Assembly: GCA_011503125.2 (NCBI GenBank)
Contig: WWBZ02000001.1
Location: 1,612,001 to 1,676,000, forward strand
DNA length: 64,000 bases
DNA from: Botryosphaeria dothidea
Taxonomy: Eukaryota; Ascomycota; Dothideomycetes; Botryosphaeriales; Botryosphaeriaceae
Direction: 5' to 3'
Shown here: positions 23,076-35,900 of the stretch, in pieces
Layout of the letters: every line of letters starts with the position of its first letter
Numbering within the stretch: position 1 is the first letter of the stretch
Program-made: the position numbers and the translations under genes
Notes under the pieces: model-generated
Told to the model about the DNA's origin: nothing
The model's input: the letters and a program-made list of their open reading frames with translations, nothing else
Databases searched by the model: none

Positions 23076-25683
23076 ATGGACTTCTCAGCCTTTTCAACAC
23101 TTTCCGCTGCCCGACAGGATTCGAGATCTTCGCCCAAGCGCCCGACAACTCAGAACATGATGGACCGTCTTCCTGCGGATCGAGTTGCATCCTCCGTGTA
23201 CTCGCGCGCGGTGGACCACGAGACTTCTTCCACTTATTGGTCCGCCGAGGCACCACCTACACTACCGATTGAGCCAAACCCTCTGGAGCCAGAAGTGCGT
23301 ACTTCTCCGGACGGCACGTTCCGTGAGGAGCATGAACAGATCAACGCCATGATGCAAGATCTTGGGCTTAATGGGACGAACGAGTCTGAATCTCCCGCTG
23401 AAGCAGCTGCTGGACAGCCCATTGACGACAATGTCGCCGCTTCTCATGGTCCTAGTACACCGAAGAGCAACAAAAATCAGCCTCAGCGTCAGCGCGACCT
23501 CAGCGACCGTGCCTTTGTAGACGCGCTCCGCACTGATTCAGCCACAGCCGAACTGATTAAGGCTATCGTTCGTGTCTCATGGATCGATAACCTTCAACAG
23601 CGCCTTGTATTGGTGGCTATAATTATTCATCGGGACCTCAGGAAATGTTTCCACACGCCAAACTTCACCCACGATACCGCTCGTCGTGCTGCAGAGATCG
23701 CGGCATCGATTGACGAGGTCCTTAACATCTGGGTGGATCACATGTTACCGTTACAGAAGGCCATCGAGACCATCGATGTCGTCAAAGACACACCAGACTT
23801 AATGAATATGACGAAGGAGGAACATGGCCCTGCAATGAAGGCATTCGCGAAGATGCTTCTGTAAGTGTCCAATCTTTCCCGTCATTAGAGAATCATTGAT
23901 AATGCACAGGCCTATTCCGACAGAGATCGGTGCGGAGTGCAACTCAAAGATCATAAAGCTGATGAAAAAGCTTTTTGACGATGAAGTACGCCAGCCCTTC
24001 GAGCAGCTGTTGAACTCCCAAGAGGGAATCCATTCCGCCGAAGTCACTGCCCAAAGCTATCTTGTGGTTTTGAACAAGAACTTTAATAGAGTTCATTCCA
24101 TGGCTGAGCAGCTCCATGAGTCTACCAATACCACATGGGAGCACTGGAAGCGCATGAGCGAACATATTGCGCAGCAGGCTGAATTCGTACGATCACATAC
24201 TCCCGCAGCATTGAGCCATCGCACAAAGACGGCAATGAGCCGTATGTTCCATAATGGTCTGAGCCGCGCCCACACAAAAAAGTGCCGCGTGCCTCGCAAT
24301 GATGCCGGCCGCATCCAAATCTCGTCGCCGATCGAATCATTACGCCAGCAACCTCGCGAGGCCAACATCCGAAACACTACAGTCGACATTCCGGCTCATC
24401 CATTAGACGCCGCTCCCGAAAATGTCACTCTTGAGGAATTAATGAATAGTTCTGCTCAATTCCCAATTATCGGAGAGAACGAAACTCATGAGGGTGACGT
24501 CGTCGGGCCATTCACACCCCACACGCAGTTCAGTCCTCGCAGCTTTGCCACCGACAGCGGCGGCCCATCGAAGGCGCAATACATCTCACCTAGTCTCGCT
24601 GGCCATGGCTCTCCCAAAACGTCCGACAGCTCATTTCAGGACAACCACAAGGACAATCCAGAGGACGACCCATTCGCTCACTGGGACAGCACGGCTGACA
24701 ATCAAGTCAACAGCCTCGAGTACTATCACAATAACCCGAACGCACCCGTCTTCTACGGGAACCCTCCCGAGAGCCAGCCGCAAGGCCATCGTCCAGTTTC
24801 TTCACCCTACGAGTGGCACTTGCCGTCCGGGCATGCGACCGAGTCCGACGACCGGCCGTCAAGCCTCATTGATGGCGCCCGCTACTACGACATGCTAAGG
24901 GAATTCTACCGGATGGACCCCGACAAACCTGACGAGGACGAGGACCCGGAGCTGCACGCCCTCTGGTACCGCGCACAGGCGCTGCGCCGTCTCGAAGAGG
25001 GCGGCCCGCCCGCCGATGACATGGACCTCCTGGAGCCCTCGCCGGCCATGCTGAGCATCCAACGCGCGTACGACGCGAAGAACAAGAAAAAGAAGAAGGA
25101 GGTGAGCTGCGAGCGGGAGCTGCTTCGCCAGCAACATGCGAGGCTGGACGATCTCGACGCGGAGCTGCGCATCGCGGTTGCGGAGCAGAGGTCGGGGCAG
25201 CGCGATGCCGGCCGCGAGAAGAAGGCGCTGAGGGAGAGCATGAGCATCGGCGGTGCGGGATACGATGGCCAGCAGGACCCGTTCAGGACCCCAAGCAACG
25301 CATCTAGGAGCATTGGTGTGCTGTCGAGGAGCGTGAGTCGTCAAGAGGGCTCTTCCGGCGGATCAGTTGCACGGAAGAACACGAAGGGCAAGATGACGGT
25401 ACGGCCGGACCAAGATGGCGTGTCGGTCTTCCCAGAACGACAATATGAGGAACCGCAGGCGACCGAAGCGACTCCGAGTAGTCTCGAAAAGAACTTCGTC
25501 TTTCCGCCCACCGACGTGCAACCGCAGGAGCGCGACGAGGATACTGGCCCGCTCGGATATGGACAGATGGAGATGCAGGAAAGGGGCAATTCGGAACAAT
25601 CCTGGTATGGCAATGAAGTTGATCTTGATTACTACGCGACGGATGAGGACGAGCCATGGAGGCTTGGAGAAAGGTCAGACTGA
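23076..25683 (+). CDS. Unrecognised 852-aa protein with a helical core
   Basis: Exons 23076-23860 and 23910-25683, joined in phase as MLLPIPTEIG. I do not recognise the family. Residues 1-150 are polar and disordered; about 150-390 is a helix-rich, better-ordered region (SDRAFVDALRTDSATAELIK, FDDEVRQPFEQLLNSQEG) resembling a helical bundle. The C-terminal half is again disordered, with a Lys-rich patch (AKNKKKKKEVS) and acidic stretches. No signal peptide or membrane segment. The long, codon-consistent frame across a canonical 49 bp intron argues that it is real. A cytoskeletal or trafficking adaptor is possible but unsupported. Confidence 0.75.
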
Positions 25684-26385
25684 TTATTTTCTATGAGCTG
25701 CAGGAGGACAGCAAGGTCGGAGTGGGATCTTTAGTGAGTTGATCCCCGATAATTTGCGGCGAAGGAACTACTCTTTGATGTGATTTGATTGGGATGCAGA
25801 TCTCAGCCATGGGTGCCTCCTCTTGATGAAAGCCTGCTTGCGCGTTCGTAGAACGATGTCAAAACGATACGATACATTGCCGGCTACGTGGCAGTCATGC
25901 GAACAGTCGTGCGAATCATGATTTTACGAGATAATGAGACACGATAGGGCAACCGGTCTTTTACTCTTTACTTTCAGACATTGTCTTCCTTTTCGAAGGA
26001 GACCATCCGGTTTTTCCCCATGAAACCAACCAACTTGGATCGCATTCCTTTCCACAAAGGCAACGGTGAAGCTGCTGCTTCGGCTGGGTAATTCTTTCCA
26101 GAATTCCTTTTCCCCTGTATGTTTTTTTCCTTTCTATTATAATACAATGAGTTCGGATTCTCTCTGAATGAGACGCCGTCGGCATGGCTAGACAGCGGCC
26201 ATTAGCAAGTAATGCGCAATGGGACTCTTTTCCTCGATCCTCCTCATGTGCTTGAAGTGAAAAGAAATTTCTAAACTAATAATACAGTGGCTGACAGTGC
26301 TATTCGTGTTTCAGAGCACACATGAATACTCTTTCACTCCCACTGCCGCGTGAAACATTCATATATGCACTGCCGAATCGTCCTT
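25684..26385. other. Convergent intergenic region
   Basis: 702 bp between two stop codons, A/T-rich, with no structure recognised; probably the two 3' ends. Confidence 0.6.
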
Positions 26386-27129
26386 CTACCCTTGTATACC
26401 CGTCTTCTCTAGGCCTTTTATCCGCTCATCCTTCTTCTTCAACTCCCTTATTAATTCCTCCCTCTCCTCTTTCCACTCTTTTCTTTCCCGTTTCCGCTCG
26501 TTCAACTCCTCGGCCTGCGCATATATCTTATCGCGCAACGAAACAATCTGCCGCTGAAATGCCAGGCGATCCTCCATGCGCTCGCAATTTCGCGCCGCCT
26601 CAGCCATCAAGTCCGTAATGCCCCATTCTTGGTCGCCGCTTCCCGACACGGTGCTCCCGCCGTCGGTGCTGATGCTCGGCGAGCGCGAGAAGATGGAGGG
26701 GATGTTGGTGCCTGGCAGGGAGGTGCGTCGGCTCCCTTGCTGCGCGGTCTGCTGCATGCGCAGCTTCTCGAGTTCTACGGCCAGGCGGTGCTGCTGCGTG
26801 CGGGCGGTGCTTAGCGCGGCCTCGAGGTCGTGCACGCGGCGCACGGCCGTGTCGTGCGTCATCATCGTCGAGGGCAGCTGATTCGGGTTGCTGCGGCGAC
26901 GGCGCTCAGTGGTCGCGCGAGTCGGGAGGGTGGCGGGCTTGTCTTGTGCTAGCGCTGCTACTATCGAAGTGGCGGCGGTCGAAGCGGAGGCGGTTGTGGA
27001 GTTGGAGGCGATGGAGGCGGAGCGGGATGTTGTGGTTGATGGGGTGGAGGGCTGGGCGGAGGGCTTTGCTTGGGGGAATGCTTCGAGACCGTCGGTATGG
27101 GACGAAGGGACGGATGGGTCGTCTTTCAT
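26386..27129 (-). CDS. Hypothetical coiled-coil protein
   Basis: Single-exon frame of 247 aa from ATG 27129. I recognise no family. A Ser/Thr/Ala-rich N-terminus (about 1-85) is followed by a predicted coiled coil (about 90-125, RRVHDLEAALSTARTQQHRL), a short disordered linker, and a second highly charged coiled coil at the C-terminus (ELNERKRERKEWKEEREEL). There is no membrane segment. It may be a leucine-zipper-like scaffold, but no basic DNA-binding region precedes the coils. It is divergent from the Hsp70-like gene, with 1.1 kb between the starts. Confidence 0.65.
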   Translation of the reverse strand: MKDDPSVPSSHTDGLEAFPQAKPSAQPSTPSTTTSRSASIASNSTTASASTAATSIVAALAQDKPATLPTRATTERRRRSNPNQLPSTMMTHDTAVRRVHDLEAALSTARTQQHRLAVELEKLRMQQTAQQGSRRTSLPGTNIPSIFSRSPSISTDGGSTVSGSGDQEWGITDLMAEAARNCERMEDRLAFQRQIVSLRDKIYAQAEELNERKRERKEWKEEREELIRELKKKDERIKGLEKTGIQG

Positions 27130-28252
27130 TGTGGTTAGGGCGCGTTGTTGGGCGGCGTGGGAGAAGTGTCGTCTTGATGACGGGGATGAATTGGGATGGC
27201 TGGCCCAGCGGCAGTGTTTTATGGAACGTCCGGGATGGGAAGATGATGGATAGGTAGAGTATGGTACGCCGAATGCGATGGAGGGTTTAGTGGCCTTATT
27301 ATTATTGATGCTGGCGGCGGTGGTGCCGTTATTGCGAGATGCTGACGGATCGCCTGATGGAAGTTTGCTAGTCAGAGCGAGATCACCTGGACGGGTTGCA
27401 GTTTGAAATATGGGAGGACAAGAGGGCCGAGAGCGGGACGATGAGAGTCTCAGCCGTCTTGAGTGGATTTAAGAGGCAAAGGCCGAAAGCCAAGATTGTG
27501 AAGGTTTCTGGTTATCTCGGGACGGGGAGGCGGGGATGAGATGGATTGTCGATGAGGGAGGGGCCGGGAAGCTTCAATAGATAAAAGGCTGCAGCCATGT
27601 ACATGGGTCCTGGGCTCGCATCACCAGAATCGGGTCAGCAGCCGAGACGTCGGACGTACCTGGTTTGGGTCGCTTGTCGTGGCTCAACATGGTGGGCGGA
27701 AAGTGTTCTGTCAGCACTCGGCCGCAGGATGGAGACGGCGCAACGGGTTATAACGGGCGGGAGATTACTTTTGCGACAATACTGGGTGGAGGGCGAGCAG
27801 TACTACGTATTTAGTGGGCGGGGAGGCGGTCCATGGGCGCATGCCAGGGACGCTTGCTGGACCCTGGATTTCTTCGGGTTATTCGAATCCAGCAGGCCCG
27901 ATGACGTCGCTGCGGGGATCATCGCGCCTCTCGCCTCCACCGCCCGCCCCAGGCCGGAATTGGACCATGCGCTCTGCTGCTGATGCGCTGCCGCTGCCGA
28001 TGTGCTGCCAGGCACCAGCAAGCAAGCAACACTGTGTACCTCGTGAGGGCGGTGAGCGACCAAAATGCTGCTGCCTGACTGCGCCTGGCTGATAAATGCA
28101 GCCGCGCGCCAGCAGCCGCCGTCGCACTGTGTTGCTGACAGCGGCGCGACTGCGTGACTTCTTCGTGCGCGCCGCCTCTCGCGTCGCAACCGGCCCTGTG
28201 CCTCCCTCGCAAATCCGGCGCAAACAGCAGCACCGAGCACGCGCACGCAAAA
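27130..28252. promoter_or_regulatory. Shared divergent upstream region
   Basis: 1.12 kb between the start codons of the coiled-coil gene (-) and the Hsp70-like gene (+). GC-rich near both starts. I looked for heat-shock elements (repeated nGAAn) and saw no convincing array. Confidence 0.55.
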
Positions 28253-30938
28253 ATGAGCTCCAAGAAGCTGTTCTCCCTCCCTTTCCGCTCCTCCAATCAG
28301 CCCGCCTCACCGCCACCGCCGCAGTCAGCCTCATCAGCTGTCCAAGCAGATGACAGGTCATCCAAGGCTGGTGCTAGCAGTAGCAGCACAACACACAAGC
28401 CAAGCACGCCGTCCGTGGTGAACAATGCTCCTCCACCCGCCACACCGGACCGTCTGATCGTGGGTGTTGACTTTGGCACTACATATTCTGGGTACGTATT
28501 CTTTTTCGAGCACCGCCCCAAACCCGGCCGACAGCCATCCAAATATGGCACGACCGTGCTGACCACCTGACCAGCGTCGCTGCCTGTTACAGCGGTACCC
28601 CCGACGACATTGATATCATCAAATCGTGAGTCCTCCAACTTTCAAACTCGTCGCCAGGGCGCCTCGGCGTGACTCGGAGATTTGTTGTTCTGTTTCTTCT
28701 TCTGGGCATTTCGTCTCGACGTCAATGGACGCCTTTGTCTCACTGTTGCATTTCTGTTGAAGATGGCCCGGCGGCAACGGCATTACCTCCGACAAAGTCC
28801 CAACCGAAATAGGCTACGAACTGCCGCCCACGACAACAACTACGTCGCCATCGTCAACGGTCGAGGGTTTGATTCAAAGTAAGAGCAACGCCGGGGACGA
28901 GAAAACCCCCGACGCGAAGGTCAAATGGGGATTCCAACTGGGCCCTTCAGACGCGCGCCTGCGATGCATCAAGTTATTTCTCGACCGAGGTCAGAAGTTG
29001 CCACACTTCGTATCGCCACTCGACACGGCTGTGCAGCTGCGCAAGTATAACAAGACCGTCATGGAAGCCGTCTCCGACTATCTCACGCAGATTCGTGCTC
29101 ACACGCTTGAGACACTAACGCGTCGCCATGGCGAAGCTTTCATGGCTGATACGCTCGTCCAGTTCGAGCTCACCGTGCCTGCCGTATGGAGCGATTCGGC
29201 AAAGGATGCCACGCTCAAGGCGGCTGAGAAAGCGGGCATGGGTAGTAGAGAGAGTGGTGATCTTAAGTTGATCTCTGAGCCAGAAGCCGCGGCTGTCTAT
29301 ACTTTGAAGGCTATTCAGCCCAATCACTTGAGCGTAGGTGATAATTTTATTGTCTGTGACGCAGGTAAGTCATGGTTGTTTCTCTTCATTTCTTTTGGGT
29401 AAAGAGCTTGTCACCTGCACACATCTGTTCAGCGCACGTTGCACAACCCGCTGGCCTCGATGTCTCAGACAGCTCCTTGCATGGGGAGTTGAAACAGTCG
29501 TCCGAACGTAAATGTTTCTGGAAGTTCAGAACATCCACATCAGGATAAATGCTTCGACTCCTCATGTTCAGAGTCCGTGCAATATCACCAGATTGGACGA
29601 CCTCGAATTGCATAGCAGGTGGCCGCACATCTCGGGAATTTCGCCGAATTGTATTTGTAAATAGTGCCTGCATCGCCTCCTGAAGTCGAAGACCCCACCC
29701 CCGTAGTGGTGTAAACTATCTAACACAACAGAAACACAGGTGGCGGCACCGTGGATCTCATCGCCTACAAGATAACCCAACTCTCACCCTTGCTCGTTGA
29801 AGAATCGGCTATAGGTACAGGCGGTCTCTGTGGCTCCGCCTTCCTAAACTATCGCTTCGAAGACCACATCAAATCCCGGCTCGGCGACGAGCGCTATGCC
29901 GAAATGCGCGGCCGGAAGCAGAAGACGTGGAGCATGGCGCTCAAGCACTTCGAGGAGTTCGTCAAGCGTAACTTCAATGCGGAGGCTTGCCCAGAAATCA
30001 ACATCCCCTTTCCCGGCCTCGCGGACGATGAGGAGATAGGATTGGACTGTGGGTTTTTGTCCATGAGTGCGGAGCAGGTGAAGGGTATCTTCGATCCGGT
30101 CGTGAAAGACGTAATTGATCTAGTGGATGGGCAGGTAAGGGAGTTGAGGGCGAAAGGGGAGAGGGTGAGCGGCGTGGTGCTGGTGGGTGGATTTGGGCAG
30201 AGCGACTATCTGTACAGGTGCTTGAAAGCACATTTCAACGATAGTACGCCGCCGCCGCCGTATGAGGAGCGCCCGACACACAACGTTGCAGTTGACGGCA
30301 AGCAGGCGAATGAGGCCGTGCAGGTTATGCATCCGATGTATGCATGGACCGCGGTTGTGAGAGGCGCAGTGTTGAGGGGTTTGGAAGGAAGTATGGTGGT
30401 CAGCAGGAAGAGCAGGTGGTGGTATGGGACGAGTTATGCAACAGTGTTTGATGAAGGGAAACATAAGGTCAGTGAGAGGTATTGGAGTCCACTTTGGGAG
30501 AGGTGGATGGTGAGCGACCGGATGCAGTGGCATATTAAAAAGGTGAATACTCTGCTTCCTCAGCATTTCCTTTGAAAGATGCAGCTAACTGGGCGGTCTA
30601 CACAGGGAGAACAAATATCTGATTCTCGTCCCATATCCTTCCACTACACGCGTAACTTTCGCCCCAATCAATCACTAGTTGTTGAGGATGACCTCATCGC
30701 TTGCGATTGGGACGAAGCGCCGGGTTCATTGCAGAAGGGCCTCATCACGGTGTGTACTTTGACGACGGATCTGAGCAAGGTGCCGAAAAGCTTGTTTACA
30801 CGTTTGACGACGAGCAAAGGCGTGGAGTTTGATAATTTGGACTTTTCGTTGGATATGAGGGCGGAAAGTGCGGGATTGGTTTTCGAGCTTTGCGTGGACC
30901 GGGTGGGGTATGGGCGCGTTGAGGCAAAGTTCCACTGA
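28253..30938 (+). CDS. HSPA12-like Hsp70-family ATPase
   Basis: Five exons: 28253-28491, 28575-28625, 28763-29364, 29740-30542, 30606-30938; 675 aa. After about 65 disordered residues come the actin/Hsp70 nucleotide-binding motifs: phosphate-1 IVGVDFGTTYSGVA, phosphate-2 FIVCDAGGGTVDLIAY, and the adenosine motif VSGVVLVGGFGQSDY. The C-terminus does not resemble the canonical Hsp70 substrate-binding domain and there is no EEVD end, so it belongs with the divergent HSPA12-type proteins expanded in filamentous fungi. Function in the family is poorly known; ATP binding is well supported, chaperone activity is not. The 375 bp third intron carries palindromic repeat copy B. Confidence 0.85.
29480..29566. 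mobile_element. MITE-like palindromic repeat, copy B (intronic)
   Basis: 87 bp inside the third intron of the Hsp70-like gene. Left end CATGGGGAGTTGAAACAGTC; reverse complement of the right end CATGAGGAGTCGAAGCATT. It begins and ends with CATG. It shares its interior with copy A at 10407. It accounts for a good part of the unusual intron length. Confidence 0.65.
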
Positions 30939-31350
30939 AAAAAGCAGGACCTGGTTGGAACAACAAAATTTAGTATATATCTGTAATTGAACATATAGCT
31001 ATAGGCACTATTGCTATATGAGAAGATATTTTTAAACCTGTGGTTTTTCGCACCCAGGCATCGTATTCGATTTATCTGCCGCGAAAGTCAAACAATTAGA
31101 GCCGAAGTCAGTGTTTACATAGTAGCTTCGTGGCTCAAATTTATCATCTTTTTTCTTGTTTATATAGAAGAAAACTTCAATTGTCTACCAATGAGCTTTT
31201 GTGTTTTCTGCTTGGGTATCCTAGCCTCATGATTCATTCGCGGATTTTTGATCCTCTTCCTCATCACTCCAAAAACCTTCCATCCTCTCCTCCATCAATT
31301 TCAGATCCTCCTCATCCATAACGCTCTGAACAAACATCCTCTCCACCCTC
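30939..31350. other. Convergent intergenic region
   Basis: 412 bp, markedly A/T-rich, between the Hsp70-like stop and the Gly-rich protein stop. No feature recognised. Confidence 0.6.
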
Positions 31351-31989
31351 TCACCAACGGCCAGGGCCGCCCGGCCCACCAGGACCGCCGCCTGGACCGC
31401 CATGGTGACCAAAGCCACCGCCACCGGGCCCACCGCCGAAATCACCACCCCCAAAGCCTCCATGAGGGCCGCCGTTGTGATGTCCTCCTGGCGGGCCACC
31501 GCCGCCGCCGTGCCCTCCGAAACCTCCTCCGAAGCCTCCTCCGAAACCACCGCTTTCCGGGCCGCCGCCCATGTGAGGCTGGTGGTGTCCGCCTCCGCCT
31601 CCGCCTCCACCGAAATGCGGACCGTTGGAGTGGCCGCTTCCCGCTCCCATTCCGAGGAAGCCGCCCGCGGGAGGTTGGCCGCCGACGCCGTGGCCTGAGT
31701 TGTGATGCCCATGACCGCCGTGGCTATGGTGTCCCCCCTGGGGCGGCGCGTCGTAATAGCCGCCGCCGCCTCCGTGGTTCGATCCGCCAAACTGTCCAGG
31801 GCCGCCGCTATAGTAGCCGCCCTGCTGCGGTGGCGGCCCGCCGCCGCCGCCGTACTGCTGGCCGCCGTGCTGTCCGTGGGACTTGCCCATGAGTTTCTGT
31901 TCGACTTTGTGCTCGAGCTTCTCCAGGAGAGTCTCTTTCTTGTGGGGCGGCTTGTTGCCGTGGGAGAAGAGGCCGCGTTCGCCGTCCAT
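31351..31989 (-). CDS. Gly/His-rich low-complexity protein
   Basis: Single exon, 212 aa, ATG at 31989 (MDGERGLFSHGNKPPHKK). Residues 15-40 form a short amphipathic helix (ETLLEKLEHKVEQKLMGK). From there to the C-terminus it is Gly with His, Pro and some Tyr, in GGGFGGGFGG- and GGHHxHGG-type tracts, ending GGPGRW. No signal peptide, so not a normal wall glycine-rich protein. His-rich Gly tracts can bind metals or phase separate; this is speculation. The DNA is extremely GC-rich, so reading-frame openness alone is weak evidence; the ordered N-terminus and clean start favour a real gene. Confidence 0.65.
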   Translation of the reverse strand: MDGERGLFSHGNKPPHKKETLLEKLEHKVEQKLMGKSHGQHGGQQYGGGGGPPPQQGGYYSGGPGQFGGSNHGGGGGYYDAPPQGGHHSHGGHGHHNSGHGVGGQPPAGGFLGMGAGSGHSNGPHFGGGGGGGGHHQPHMGGGPESGGFGGGFGGGFGGHGGGGGPPGGHHNGGPHGGFGGGDFGGGPGGGGFGHHGGPGGGPGGPGGPGRW

Positions 31990-32973
31990 AGTTGCTGGGG
32001 CGGCGGCGAGGGTGAAGATTGCGTGGTTATTTTGGTGTGTGGTTGAGTTGAAGACTGCAGGACGCAATTGGATTTTCGATAAGGGTCGCCAAGGGTGAAC
32101 GAGTGACAGGCAGGTTTATATGGGCGCTTGTCGTAATGGCGTGAAAGATAGCGTTGGGTGATTGCTGGATGATGACGTTCGCAGCGGCGGGGTCAGCCCA
32201 GGTTTTATGGCCTGGGGCGCATACCGCAGCCGCGAGTCAAGCCAGGAGCGAAGGTTTTCCAGGCGAAGGGCCTTACAGGACATGACGTTGGCCGCGTGGC
32301 TTCGTAGCTGTTTAAGGGAGTTGCGCAAGCTGAGGTGTGGCGCATGTCCGGGGCGCGGCAAGGATAGCCGTCGTCATCTCGTGGCACGGTCCGCGCCAAG
32401 CCGGAAAAGCGGTCTATAGCGCCAAACTCTCTGCCGTGTGCAGCGCTGCAGAGAGACTGGCCAGCTGAATGCCTGACAGGAAGGCGTGACCTGGCTTCAT
32501 GCACAATAATGCGACTTCGGCGAAAGCAGAGTCAGTCGGGGCTGGGCCTCGGAGACTCGGGGCGCGGAGAAGTCCTGCAGGAGGCTGAGGTCTAATTGGA
32601 TGAAGCTTCAATGCATGGTGGCTGTGCGGAGATCGGGTCGCACGTGATTCATTTATTTCAGGGCGCTTTGTGCCTAACCAGATCCTCCCGTCGGCATTAG
32701 AGTGTGCTCGAGCGTCAAAACGGAACATCCATGGCGGCCAGTTGTTGTGCTTCGGTCTCGAAGAATGCATGGCACTGGTGAAGGCTTGGGAGTGAGCTGC
32801 AGGCTGCCTGCACGTCGCGAGTTTCGACGCGTCGCGATCTTCTCGCCGACGCAAACACTTCCGCCCCGCGCAGGCAACACCGCCTCCGCATCACACACCA
32901 TGCCTTGAACTCTTCTTTCGGAACGTGGCAAATCACCTCATCTCACGAGCCATCACTTGGCTGACGCGGCATA
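31990..32973. promoter_or_regulatory. Shared divergent upstream region
   Basis: 984 bp between the starts of the Gly-rich gene (-) and Dicer-like 2 (+). Promoters of both must lie here; no specific element was recognised. Confidence 0.55.
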
Positions 32974-35900
32974 ATGGACTCTCCCAACGGAGATCCGGCC
33001 ATTTTTCGCCTGCGATCTTACCAGGCTGAGATGGTCGAGGAGAGTCTAAAGCAAAATATCATTGTTGCTGTACGCCTCTGAACATGAATTTGCTTCAACC
33101 CGTGGCTAAATTTTGTCCTAGATGGACACTGGCAGCGGCAAGACTCATGTGTATGTGACTCTTCAACTCATTGAACGAATTCCACACTGACCATCACAGA
33201 GCCATCTCCCGAACAGCTGCTGAACTAGAAAGTTGTGAACCAGATCAGGTGCGTCGTGCTCTACTCTCTCTTTGCTGTAATCTATCTTACTGTTGTTCAA
33301 GCTGGTTTGGTTCATTGCACCAACCGTCACCCTCTGCCATCAGCAAGCATGTCTGTTCGAAAAGCACCTCCCCGCCTACGAAATCCGCTTTCTGAGCGGA
33401 AACGACAATGTCGACCGGTGGGGTGATCAAACAATTTGGGATGCGGTCCTCCGGAGTGTCCGCATTGTGATATCAACGCCCGCAATTCTGCTAGATGCTC
33501 TGACCCATGGCTTTGTGAAGCTGCACAGGATTGCTCTTCTGATTTTCGATGAGGCCCATATGTGCCGAGGCAATCATCCAGCCAGTGCTATCATGCAAAG
33601 ATTCTACCATCCGCTGCTGCTCAACGGCCACGGGCACACCCTTCCCAAGATCCTCGGTTTGACCGCTAGTCCGGTAGTAAGCGCGAAGGCAGATGGCCTG
33701 GAGATCATCGAGCGCAGCCTCAATTCTATAGCCAAAACGCCAAAAGCCAATCGTACTGAGCTTCTCCGCTTCACTCATAGGCCTGAGCTTGTACAGCTCA
33801 AGTATCCTGCGCGAGACTTGACCCCTTCTGGCGGTCCACCTATTCTCGCCGCCTTAGCCGCTACCTATTACGAGTACGATATCCTGGAGGACCCGTACAT
33901 TATGAGCTTACGGCAAAAGGCATCTGAGGCTACGGATGACGCCAAGGCTGATGCTCTCAGGGAGCTCGAGAGATTGCTGACGAACCGGAAGACCTACATC
34001 CACGAGCAACTGAAGAAGGTCTACTCGCGAGCCATTGGTATCTACAACGACCTTGGAGGAGCGGCAACTGAGTTCTATATCCGAAGTTGTATAGGCAGAT
34101 TCGAGGTTTTCTTGGCCAAGTCGAGCCACCTGCTGTTCGACTGGTCCGAAGAAGGCAACAGACTTCGAGAATTGTTGTCGAGAGTTGCTGCATCACAACC
34201 CATCAACCAGAACGACATATTGCATCAGAATGTCTCACCCAAAATGCAATGCTTGACCGATCTTCTGTTATCAGAATGGAAAGAAGGCTTCACTGGCATC
34301 ATCTTCGTTGAACAGCGGGCAACTGTTGCCGCCATGGACCACGTCTTATCGAATCATCCAGAGCTCCAGAAATTATTCAATATCGGCACCTTCGTTGGAA
34401 CCTCCATGACTGTCCATCGTAAGTCTCATCTCGGCATCGGTGACTTAGTGGAAGTCAAGCACCAGCAGCAGACTCTCGATGACTTCCGAGCTGGCAAGAA
34501 AAATCTGATTGTCGCCACCAGCGTGCTCGAAGAGGGTATCGACGTATCTAACTGCCATATTGTAATCTGCTACGAGCCTCCGAAGAACCTGAAGTCCTTC
34601 ATCCAGCGGCGCGGCCGTGCAAGAAAGCAAGATTCCAAGTTCGTCATCATGCTTCCCGAGGACTCTTCGCTTGCACAGTCTCCGGATAAGTGGCTAGACC
34701 TCGAAGCACAAATGAAAGAGGCTTATTTGAACGACTTGCGAGTGATTGAAGCGGCAGAAGAAAGGGAACAGCTTGAAGAAGAGGGAGATGATGTGTACCG
34801 CTGCGAAAGCACGGGGTATGTTCACCAAGTTCCCCAAATAAGTGTATACTAACAAGCTCAGTGCGCTACTTACGCTCAATGACGCGATGCAACACCTCTA
34901 TCACTTCTGTGCTATTCTCGGTGATGGACAACATGTGGATCTGCGCCCTCGCTTCTCCTTCACGACGGTCGAAAATGACCGCACGACCGCTACAGTCACT
35001 TTACCTACTTCAGTTGATGCAAAAATTCGCCAACATCGAGGTACAGGAGCATGGATAACGGAGAGAGCAGCCAGGAAAGATGCGGCTTTCCAAGCTTATG
35101 TTGCTCTTCACAAAGCAGGCTTGGTGAATGACAACCTTTTGCCCCTACTTAGTGACCCGGACGAAGAACCAGACTTCGGAGTAGTCGACAGGAGGCCGGC
35201 AATGCTTAAGGTTGGGCTTCTTCTGGACCCATGGGTACCAGTTGCTCAGACAATCAGTGCGACAACCACGTCGATGCTGTGGTACAGGACCAAACTGTCT
35301 TTTTCACGCAACGAACAAACAGTGAGTTTGGTACTTCTGTTACCACGACCCACACCGCGAGTTCCAGATTTCCTTATTCACTGGAACGAAGAAATCCGTT
35401 ATGTCCTGACAAGCGAGCCTTTGGATGCGATAAACTTGAGTCAGTCCGAAATGGCTGTGCTTCAACGGAATACCAGGACCCTTCTTCATTCCATATATGG
35501 CTCGCGCATGACCGAAGAGCGATATGACTTCCTTTTCCTCCTCGGATCTTATGATGCTTCCAGCGATGGAAACAAAAGGCCCGGACCATTGGAACACGAT
35601 AGAAGACCGGCTCTCGAGGTTTACGCGGATATTCAAGCGGGATTAAACCCGACCATCGGTCTCGTGCGTCAGAGAGGCGTGGAAGGCCATCTTCTCATGT
35701 TTCATGGATTCCAGCCCGTCGACGTAGACATGCTTGACAACGGAGTGACTGAGAACGGCACAGAGCCTCTGATCCAAATCGTTGTCTCGGCCTTTCCAAA
35801 GAGGCGAGATTTTCTCCATTGTGTGCGAGATGTCGCACAGCATCGCATGTACTCAAAAGAATATATGCTTCCAGCAAAAGAATTCCTTATAGACAGGTCA

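Noticed and set aside
27870..27910. tRNA-like T-loop (TTCGAATCC)
   Set aside because: The flanking bases do not form a T-stem, and no acceptor, D or anticodon arms could be found at the right spacing.
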